64,000 nucleotides of DNA, taken from Faecalibacterium prausnitzii. Its GTDB lineage: Bacteria; Bacillota; Clostridia; Oscillospirales; Ruminococcaceae. The position numbers and the translations under genes were made by a program. How positions within the stretch are numbered: the stretch's first letter is position 1; each line of letters begins with the position of its first letter. The notes under the pieces were generated by a model, which worked only from the letters and a program-made list of their open reading frames with translations, ran no database searches and was not told where the DNA came from. The stretch is taken from contig NZ_PRLE01000001.1 of assembly GCF_003287495.1 (NCBI RefSeq), forward strand, positions 310,001 through 374,000, written 5' to 3'. This document shows positions 57,918 through 64,000 of this stretch, piece after piece.

Positions 57918-57962
57918 AGCAGCAGCGGGAACCTCGCATGGGGTTCCCGCTGCTGCTTTTCT
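57918..57962 (+). terminator. Terminator of gltBD
   Basis: AGCAGCAGCGGGAACC and GGTTCCCGCTGCTGCT form a 16-bp stem followed by TTTCTGTTTTT. Confidence 0.9.
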
Positions 57963-58015
57963 GTTTTTATGGGCACGTTTTCACAAAGTTTTCACATTTG
58001 CAGCTTAATTCCTAC

Positions 58016-58044
58016 TTGTCTTATAGGACAAACTGTGCTAGAAT
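58016..58044 (+). promoter_or_regulatory. Promoter of csoR-copA
   Basis: TTGTCT (58016-58021) and TAGAAT (58039-58044) are 17 bp apart. TTGTC-N6-GACAA also forms an inverted repeat across the -35. Confidence 0.65.
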
Positions 58045-58061
58045 CATCTCGCGAGGAGAGA

Positions 58062-58076
58062 TACCCCCATGGGGTA
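58062..58076 (+). promoter_or_regulatory. CsoR operator
   Basis: TACCCC-CAT-GGGGTA matches the G/C-tract palindrome known for CsoR repressors. It lies just downstream of the predicted start site, so bound CsoR would block the operon until copper binds. Confidence 0.8.
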
Positions 58077-58106
58077 ATTCTTCAAACCAGAAAGGAGCGA
58101 GATACG

Positions 58107-58550
58107 ATGTCGGAACCATCGGAACACAGGGAGCACGCTTCCCCCGCCTGCCCGCACTGTGCGGCAGCGGCTGAGGCTGCCACACCGGAACCTGCGGAAA
58201 TGGCGGCAGAATGCCGCGCCGTGCCAGAACCGCCAGAGGCAGAAACGGAAGCCGCTCCCCATGCCTGCTGCTGCCGCCACAAAGTGCGCACGCCGGAGGA
58301 ACACAAAGCCCTGCTCAACCGCCTGAGCCGCATTGAGGGGCAGATCAGAGGCATCCGGGGCATGGTGGAGAAAGACGTCTACTGTGCCGACATTCTGGTG
58401 CAGGTGGCAGCGGCCAACTCGGCGCTGAACAGCTTCACCCGCGAGCTTCTGGGCCAGCACATCCGCACCTGCGTGGCGGATGACCTGCGGGCCGGGCAGG
58501 ACGAGAAGCTGGACGAGCTGCTCAAGCTGCTGCCCAAGCTGATGAAATAA
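58107..58550 (+). CDS. csoR: CsoR-family copper-sensing repressor with Cys/His-rich N-terminal extension
   Basis: The 147-residue repressor releases DNA when it binds Cu(I). The core (from residue ~60) has the ligands Cys93, His118 and Cys122 in the same spacing as characterised CsoR proteins ([10 protein letters not shown] and GQHIRTC). Ahead of it is an unusual ~58-residue extension with CPHC (15-18), Cys36 and HACCCRH (52-58), set in an acidic Ala/Glu/Pro linker, which may bind additional copper. The ATG follows AAAGGAG. A CsoR operator lies upstream and copA starts 47 bp downstream. Confidence 0.9.
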   Translation: MSEPSEHREHASPACPHCAAAAEAATPEPAEMAAECRAVPEPPEAETEAAPHACCCRHKVRTPEEHKALLNRLSRIEGQIRGIRGMVEKDVYCADILVQVAAANSALNSFTRELLGQHIRTCVADDLRAGQDEKLDELLKLLPKLMK

Positions 58551-58597
58551 GCCCCGCCGGGGCATCTTCGTTCCAAGCGACAGGAGGAACCAACACA

Positions 58598-61174
58598 ATG
58601 GAACAGTATAACGTTACGGGCATGAGCTGTGCAGCCTGCTCTGCCCGGGTGGAAAAGGCCGTAAAGAAAGTGCCGGGTGTGACCAGCTGCTCGGTAAGCC
58701 TGCTGACCAACTCCATGGGCGTGGAGGGCACGGCCAGCGAGGCGGCCATCCTCAAAGCCGTGCAGGACGCCGGTTACGGTGCCAGCCCCAAGGGTGCGGC
58801 CAGCAACGCTGCCCACAGCACCAGCGCCGATCTGGACGCCCTGGCCGACCATGAGACGCCCAAGCTCAAGCGGCGGCTCATCGCCTCGCTGGGCTTTCTG
58901 CTGGTGCTGATGTACTTCTCCATGGGACACATGATGTGGGGCTGGCCCCTCCCCCACTGGTTTGACGGCAACCACATTGCCATGGGCCTCGTCCAGCTGC
59001 TGCTGGCCGGCATCGTCATGGTCATCAACCAGAAGTTCTTCCTCAACGGCTTCAAGGGCCTCCTCCACGGCGCGCCCAACATGGACACGCTGGTGGCCCT
59101 GGGCTCCATGGCCAGCTTTGTGTGGAGCACTTACGCCCTCTTTGCCATGACCCGTGCTCAGGTAGATGGCAATGACGAACTCGTCATGCACTATATGATG
59201 GAGTTCTACTTTGAATCCGCCGCCATGATCCTGACCCTCATCACCGTGGGCAAGATGCTGGAAGCCCGCTCCAAGGGCAAGACCACTGATGCCCTCAAGA
59301 GCCTGATGAAGCTGGCTCCCAAAACTGCCACCCTGCTGCGGGACGGCGCGGAAGTGGTCGTCCCCGTTGAGCAGGTGCAGAAAGGCGATGTCTTCGTCGT
59401 CCGCCCCGGTGAGAACATCCCCGTGGACGGCATCGTGCTGGAGGGCATCAGCGCCGTCAACGAGAGTGCCCTGACCGGCGAGAGCATCCCGGTGGACAAG
59501 GCCGAGGGCGATAAGGTCAGTGCCGCCACCACCAACCAGTCGGGCTTCCTGCAGTGCCAGGCCACCCGCGTGGGTGAGGACACCACCCTGGCCCAGATCA
59601 TCAAGATGGTCAGCGACGCCGCCGCCACCAAAGCTCCCATCGCCAAGATCGCCGATACCGTTTCCGGCTTCTTTGTGCCCGCCGTCATCTCCATTGCCGT
59701 GCTCACCACCATCGTCTGGCTGCTGCTGGGCCATGAGCTGGGCTATGCACTGGCCCGCGGCATTTCCGTCCTGGTCATCAGCTGCCCCTGCGCGCTGGGC
59801 CTTGCCACCCCGGTGGCCATCATGGTGGGCAACGGCCTGGGTGCCAAGAACGGCATCCTCTTCAAAACGGCCGCTTCGCTGGAGGCTGCTGGCCGTACCC
59901 AGATCGTGGCGCTGGATAAGACCGGCACCATCACCAGCGGTGAGCCCAAGGTCACCGACATCCTCCCCGCGGAGGGCGTGACCGAGAGCGAGCTGCTGAC
60001 CCTGGCCGCCTCTCTGGAGCAGAAGAGCGAGCACCCGCTGGCAAAGGCCGTGCTGGCCTATGCCGAGACTGAGACCATCGCATGCCCCGACGTCACCGAC
60101 TTTACTGCCCTGCCCGGCAACGGCCTTTCCGCCAAACTGGACGGCATGGAGATCTTTGGCGGCAACGCCAGCTTCATTGCCACCAAGGTGGAGGTGCCCG
60201 AGGCGTTGCAGAATGACGCCGCCGCCCTTTCCGCGCAGGGCAAAACGCCCCTCTTCTTTGGCGGGGCGGGCAGGCTGATGGGCGTCATCGCCGTGGCCGA
60301 CACCATCAAAGAGGACAGCCCCCGGGCCATCCAGGAGCTGCAGAACATGGGCATCCGGGTGGTGATGCTAACGGGCGACAACCAGCGCACCGCCGATGCC
60401 ATTGGCAGACAGGCGGGCGTGGATGAAGTGATCGCAGGGGTCCTGCCCGACGGCAAGGAAGCCGTCATCCGCAGGCTGCAGGAGTCCGGCAAGGTGGCCA
60501 TGGTGGGCGACGGCATCAACGACGCCCCGGCCCTGACCCGTGCCGACACCGGCATCGCCATTGGCGCGGGCACCGACGTGGCCATTGACGCCGCCGACGT
60601 GGTGCTGATGAACTCCAAGCTCTCGGACGTGCCCGCCGCCATCCGTCTGAGCCGCGCTACCCTGCGCAACATCCACGAAAACCTGTTCTGGGCGTTCATT
60701 TACAACATCATCGGCATCCCGCTGGCCGCCGGTGTCTTCATCCCGCTGGGCCTGACGCTCAACCCGATGTTTGGTGCCGCCGCCATGAGCCTTTCCAGCT
60801 TCTGCGTGGTCAGCAACGCCCTGCGGCTGAACCTGTTTGACGTCCACAGCACCAAGCACGACCGCAAGGTCAACCCCGTTTCGGCTCCCGCCGCCTCCTC
60901 TGCCCCCGTGGCTGAGGCTCCGGCTGAAGATAAAGAGAGTAATTCCAACCAGGAGGATCCTACCATGAAAAAGACTCTGCATGTTGAGGGCATGATGTGC
61001 GGCCACTGCGAGGCCCGCGTCAAGAAAGCACTGGAAGCCCTGCCCGAGGTCAGCGAGGCGGTCGTCAGCCACACTGCCGGTACCGCCATCGTCACCCTGT
61101 CCGCTGAGGTCTCCAACGAGACCCTGAAAAAGGCCGTGGAAGACCAGGACTACCAAGTGACCGGCATCGAATAA
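58598..61174 (+). CDS. copA: Copper-exporting P1B-type ATPase with N- and C-terminal HMA domains
   Basis: CopA pumps Cu(I) out of the cell. The 858-residue protein begins with a heavy-metal-associated domain ([13 protein letters not shown]). It contains membrane segments with the CPC copper motif ([19 protein letters not shown]), the phosphorylation site [13 protein letters not shown], the HP motif ([11 protein letters not shown]) and the hinge [10 protein letters not shown]. After a Pro/Ala/Ser-rich linker there is a second HMA domain ([16 protein letters not shown]), equal to a whole CopZ chaperone. That tail has its own internal ribosome binding site and ATG. The ATG at 58598 follows AGGAGG. 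Confidence 0.96.
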   Translation: MEQYNVTGMSCAACSARVEKAVKKVPGVTSCSVSLLTNSMGVEGTASEAAILKAVQDAGYGASPKGAASNAAHSTSADLDALADHETPKLKRRLIASLGFLLVLMYFSMGHMMWGWPLPHWFDGNHIAMGLVQLLLAGIVMVINQKFFLNGFKGLLHGAPNMDTLVALGSMASFVWSTYALFAMTRAQVDGNDELVMHYMMEFYFESAAMILTLITVGKMLEARSKGKTTDALKSLMKLAPKTATLLRDGAEVVVPVEQVQKGDVFVVRPGENIPVDGIVLEGISAVNESALTGESIPVDKAEGDKVSAATTNQSGFLQCQATRVGEDTTLAQIIKMVSDAAATKAPIAKIADTVSGFFVPAVISIAVLTTIVWLLLGHELGYALARGISVLVISCPCALGLATPVAIMVGNGLGAKNGILFKTAASLEAAGRTQIVALDKTGTITSGEPKVTDILPAEGVTESELLTLAASLEQKSEHPLAKAVLAYAETETIACPDVTDFTALPGNGLSAKLDGMEIFGGNASFIATKVEVPEALQNDAAALSAQGKTPLFFGGAGRLMGVIAVADTIKEDSPRAIQELQNMGIRVVMLTGDNQRTADAIGRQAGVDEVIAGVLPDGKEAVIRRLQESGKVAMVGDGINDAPALTRADTGIAIGAGTDVAIDAADVVLMNSKLSDVPAAIRLSRATLRNIHENLFWAFIYNIIGIPLAAGVFIPLGLTLNPMFGAAAMSLSSFCVVSNALRLNLFDVHSTKHDRKVNPVSAPAASSAPVAEAPAEDKESNSNQEDPTMKKTLHVEGMMCGHCEARVKKALEALPEVSEAVVSHTAGTAIVTLSAEVSNETLKKAVEDQDYQVTGIE
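60965..61174 (+). CDS. copZ: Internal in-frame CopZ start within copA
   Basis: An AGGAGG (60951-60956) lies 8 bases before an in-frame ATG inside copA. It would produce a free 69-residue chaperone ([21 protein letters not shown]...) identical to CopA's C-terminal domain. The linker residues before it (QEDPT) are simply the translation of the ribosome binding site. It looks like an ancestral separate copZ joined to copA by loss of the copA stop. Whether both products form is untested. Confidence 0.6.
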   Translation: MKKTLHVEGMMCGHCEARVKKALEALPEVSEAVVSHTAGTAIVTLSAEVSNETLKKAVEDQDYQVTGIE

Positions 61175-61190
61175 GCCTGCCAAGACGCAA

Positions 61191-61226
61191 AAACACCGCT
61201 GAGGACAAAATCTCAGCGGTGTTTTT
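61191..61226. terminator. Bidirectional terminator between copA and the decarboxylase gene
   Basis: AACACCGCTGAG and CTCAGCGGTGTT form a 12-bp stem with A/T runs on both sides, between convergent genes. Confidence 0.85.
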
Positions 61227-62668
61227 CATTTTATGACAGCGACGTTTGCAACGCCGTAGCGCTTCATCAGCGTAACGGCCTCTCTGCTGACCATTTCCCC
61301 GCTGACCACGATGGGGATGGCGGGCGGGCAGGAGACGGTGGGCATGGCGCAGACACGGCCCAGGGCTTCCTCTGCCGGGACGACCTCCTGCGGGGCAAAG
61401 ATGGCCTCCCGGATGGTGCACCGGGGGTCCTTTTCCGCCAGTTCCCGGGCCAGGGCCGCAAAGTTTCCAGCAGTGTCTTCTTCCGTCGGGGCACTGCCCA
61501 GCGGGCGGGCCGTACAGCAGGCGGTGATGGCCTCCCGCAGGCGGTCATAATCCTGCGGCGGGTTCTCCGGCGTGAACATCAGCACGAGATAGCGCGGGTC
61601 GGCATACTCGCACTCGATGCCATGCTGCCGCAGCACCTCGGCCAGTGCCTGACCGGAACAGCCCAGCGCGGCGGCATCCAGCGTCAGCTTGAGAGGCTCC
61701 CGGTCCGGGGGATCCCCGGGTAACGCCAGCGGGAGCACAGCCCCGTGGGCTGCAGCTGTCTCATTCAGGGCTTTGCGCAGGGCTTCCAGCGCTGCACAGC
61801 ACCCGGCCAGCCGGGCCCGGTAATCCCCGGCCAGCACCGCGTTGCACTGGTCCAGCGACTGCAAAATGAGGTAAGACGGGCTGGTGGAGCCAAAGAGGTT
61901 GAGGGTATTGCGGACGGTTGCCTCGTCCTGCACGGGGGCATCCGGGCCCAGATGCAGGTAGGCCCCGCCCGTCAGGACCGGCAGAGTCTTGTGGCCGGAA
62001 TCGCAGCACATGGCCGCCCCCAGTGCAATGGGGTGGCGGCTGCCGCCGGGCAGAAAGTGCAGGTAAGCCCCGTGGGCGTTATCCACCAGCAGGGGCACGC
62101 CCCGCGCCTTGCAGACGGCTGCCAGCCCGGCGATATCCTGCACGCTGCCCAGATAATCCGGGCTGGTGACGTAGACGCCAAAGGGCCGTGTCCCCTGCTC
62201 TGCCTGCGTTTGCAGGGCCCTGCGCAGGGCCTCCGGCGTCACCGGGCAGCTGCACAGCGCCCCGGATGCTTCCGGGGCCGGCCAGAGCCACTGGATGTCG
62301 AAATCCAGCAGGGCGGCGGCATAAAGCAGGGCCTTGTGGGCATTGCGGGCCGCCAGCAGCACCGGACGCTTCCCTGTTTTGGGAGCCCTCCGCAGCGCCA
62401 GCGCCAGCATGGCCCGGATGCACTGGGACGAACCCTCCGTACTGTAATAAGTGCGCGCCGTGCCAAAGAGGGCCGTGGCATTTGCCTCGCTCCGGGCAAT
62501 GATGCCCTCGGCCTCATACAGCTCATCGGCCCCTTTGATCTCGGTGATATCCCAGGCCTCACAGCCCAGAAACGGCTGGCCTTTATGGCCGGGCATGTGC
62601 AGGCGGCTGGTGCCGGACTGCGCATACTGCCGCACAAAATCCACGATGGGGGCGGTCATGGAGCTCAT
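61226..62668 (-). CDS. Orn/Lys/Arg decarboxylase-family PLP enzyme
   Basis: Members of this fold-type I family decarboxylate arginine, lysine or ornithine to make polyamine precursors. The 480-residue protein matches the shorter Gram-positive form. It has the N-terminal PLP-enzyme signature SRLHMPGHKGQPFLGCEAWDITEIKGADELYE, the PLP-lysine region CDSGHKTLPVLTGGAYLH and the aspartate in VDNAHGAYLHF. The ATG overlaps the stop of the radical SAM gene (ATGA), indicating coupled translation. The substrate is not predictable. Confidence 0.9.
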   Translation of the reverse strand: MSSMTAPIVDFVRQYAQSGTSRLHMPGHKGQPFLGCEAWDITEIKGADELYEAEGIIARSEANATALFGTARTYYSTEGSSQCIRAMLALALRRAPKTGKRPVLLAARNAHKALLYAAALLDFDIQWLWPAPEASGALCSCPVTPEALRRALQTQAEQGTRPFGVYVTSPDYLGSVQDIAGLAAVCKARGVPLLVDNAHGAYLHFLPGGSRHPIALGAAMCCDSGHKTLPVLTGGAYLHLGPDAPVQDEATVRNTLNLFGSTSPSYLILQSLDQCNAVLAGDYRARLAGCCAALEALRKALNETAAAHGAVLPLALPGDPPDREPLKLTLDAAALGCSGQALAEVLRQHGIECEYADPRYLVLMFTPENPPQDYDRLREAITACCTARPLGSAPTEEDTAGNFAALARELAEKDPRCTIREAIFAPQEVVPAEEALGRVCAMPTVSCPPAIPIVVSGEMVSREAVTLMKRYGVANVAVIK

Positions 62669-64000
62669 TCGCAGGCTTCGCCGGTGGCGCAGGCATTGCA
62701 CTGGCCGCCGATCTCAATGGGCACCTCGATGCCCTGGGCAGCCAGCTCCTGGTTTTCGGCCACCTTGATCATGATGGCGCACTCCATCCGCTTGCGGAAC
62801 AGCTCACAGCCGTACTCATACACGCCCTTGATGCTGCCCGTGGCGTGGTAGCCGTTGGCCGCACAGCCGCCGGAGCAGTAGAGCTTGGCCCAGCAATCCT
62901 TGCACTCCTTGCGGGCATAGGCGTTGCAGTGCTTGAACTCATCCCGGATCTCGGTATTGGTGACACCTTTCCAGATATCGCCCATGAGGTACTTGGGGTC
63001 GCCGACGAACTGGTGGCAGGGGTACAGGTCGCCCCAGGGGGTAACGGCCATGTACTCGGTGCCGGAACCGCAGCCCGAAATGCGCTTGTAGATGCAGGGG
63101 CCGCCGGTCAGGTCGATCATGTAGTGGTAGAACGTGAAGCCGCGGCCCTCGCGGTCCCGCTTGATCATCTCTTTGGCCAGGATCTCATACTGCTCCTTGA
63201 GGATGGGCAGGTCCTCCGCGGTCAGGGCGCTGGGATCGTCCGGCTTGCAGACCACGGGCTCCATGCTCAGCTCGGTAAAGCCGAGGTCGGCCATGTGGAA
63301 GATGTCGTTGGTAAAATCCGTGTTAAAGTGGGTGTAAGTGCCGCGCATGTAGTAGTTTTTATCGCCGCGCTTCTTGACGAACTCCTGGAACTTGGGCACG
63401 ATGGCATCATAGCTGCCGCGGCCCGCGTAATCCTTGCGGAAGCGGTCGTGGACTTCCTTGCGGCCGTCCAGGCTCAGAACGACATTGTGGCACTCCTTGT
63501 TGCAGAAATCAATGACATCGTCGTCGATGAGCATGCCGTTGGTGGTCATGGTGAAGCGGAAATTCTTGTTGTGGATCTTCTCCTGCTCACGGCAGTAGGC
63601 CACCAGCTTTTTGACCATATCGAAATTCATCAGCGGCTCACCGCCGAAGAAATCGACTTCGAGGTTGCAGCGGGTGCCGCTGTTCTCAATGAGGAAATCC
63701 ATGGCGCGCTTGCCCACCTCAAAGCTCATGAGGGCACGCTCGCCCTCATAACGGCCCTGGGAAGCAAAGCAGTAGGAGCAGTTCAGGTTACAGGTGTGGG
63801 CCACATGCAGGCAGAGAGCTTTGACCACAGTGTTGCGGTTCTTAAAGTCAAATGCCATATCCTCGTAGACATCCGGGCTCCACAGCTTGCCCGCCTCTTT
63901 CAGGGCGGTGACATCATCGATGCACTGGCGCAGGTCTCCCTCGGTGACGTCGGGCCGGTCGCCATATTTTTTCATCATGGCAGACACGATCTCGTCCGGG
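62665..64000 (-). CDS. scfB: SCIFF-peptide maturase-like radical SAM/SPASM protein (N-terminus beyond window)
   Basis: This is a radical S-adenosylmethionine enzyme that installs thioether links in the short Cys-rich SCIFF peptide common to Clostridia. At least 440 residues are in the window and the frame stays open through the right edge. The SAM cluster motif is CNLNCSYCFA. A long SPASM/twitch part carries the auxiliary cluster cysteines (GGPCIYKRISGCGSGTEYMAVTPWGDLYPCHQF, then KECKDCWAKLYCSGGCAANGYH). The C-terminus has CNACATGEACE. The SCIFF precursor gene would be expected just upstream, outside the window, so the maturase type rests on family likeness alone. Confidence 0.85.
   Translation of the reverse strand, partial: PDEIVSAMMKKYGDRPDVTEGDLRQCIDDVTALKEAGKLWSPDVYEDMAFDFKNRNTVVKALCLHVAHTCNLNCSYCFASQGRYEGERALMSFEVGKRAMDFLIENSGTRCNLEVDFFGGEPLMNFDMVKKLVAYCREQEKIHNKNFRFTMTTNGMLIDDDVIDFCNKECHNVVLSLDGRKEVHDRFRKDYAGRGSYDAIVPKFQEFVKKRGDKNYYMRGTYTHFNTDFTNDIFHMADLGFTELSMEPVVCKPDDPSALTAEDLPILKEQYEILAKEMIKRDREGRGFTFYHYMIDLTGGPCIYKRISGCGSGTEYMAVTPWGDLYPCHQFVGDPKYLMGDIWKGVTNTEIRDEFKHCNAYARKECKDCWAKLYCSGGCAANGYHATGSIKGVYEYGCELFRKRMECAIMIKVAENQELAAQGIEVPIEIGGQCNACATGEACE

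Overview
The window looks like the chromosome of a GC-rich gut Clostridia bacterium, most likely Faecalibacterium or a close Oscillospiraceae relative. This is inferred from the SufCBDSU operon, the radical SAM maturase of SCIFF type, a clostridial-type CsoR-CopA pair and the overall gene style. No rRNA or other marker is present to settle the species.

Layout. 1-408 (minus): start of an MMPL/RND exporter with a 35-codon leader ORF. 774-5697 (plus): sufCBDSU, the iron-sulfur cluster assembly operon. 5937-21364: a 15.4-kb integrative mobilizable element inserted exactly at the 3' end of guaA, bounded by a 15-bp direct repeat. It carries a type I restriction-modification operon (hsdM, RhuM, a nuclease-like gene, hsdS, a HEPN gene, hsdR), an unknown gene, a MobV relaxase, a MobC-like protein, a RepA-like ATPase, a tyrosine integrase, an excisionase-like protein and an XRE regulator. 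21352-22902: guaA, whose original terminator now lies at the far end of the element (5881-5923).

22903-28063: a patchy accessory stretch with an AEC transporter fragment, an orphan TRAP binding protein, an IS3 transposase remnant, a GH172 glycosidase, an orphan VbhA-like antitoxin and a cation/Ca2+ exchanger behind a likely Mn2+-type riboswitch. 28064-33212: an Old Yellow Enzyme-type flavoenzyme, an alpha/beta hydrolase and a GPH-family sugar symporter in one operon, opposed by an AraC regulator. 33213-33864: two tRNAs and a ~200-bp repeat that has a second copy at 49.7 kb.

34002-49618: uvrBA, radC, an RluA-type pseudouridine synthase with a PAS protein, a diaminopimelate decarboxylase-like gene, a CapD-type sugar-nucleotide dehydratase, a SpoVB-like flippase, an Mrp ATPase and gdhA. 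49969-57870: hcp, then gltB and gltD behind a promoter-proximal attenuator. GdhA, GltB and GltD together form the ammonia assimilation block, and Hcp fits with nitrogen oxide detoxification. 58107-61174: CsoR and a copper P-type ATPase with a translationally separable CopZ tail. 61226-64000: an Orn/Lys/Arg decarboxylase overlapping the end of a SCIFF-maturase-like radical SAM gene, which runs off the window.

The strongest novelty candidate is hsdS. It has three target-recognition domains, with 11 copies of a pentanucleotide between the second and third. Both alternative frames hit a stop immediately after the repeat, so slippage would toggle between a three-domain and a canonical two-domain specificity subunit.
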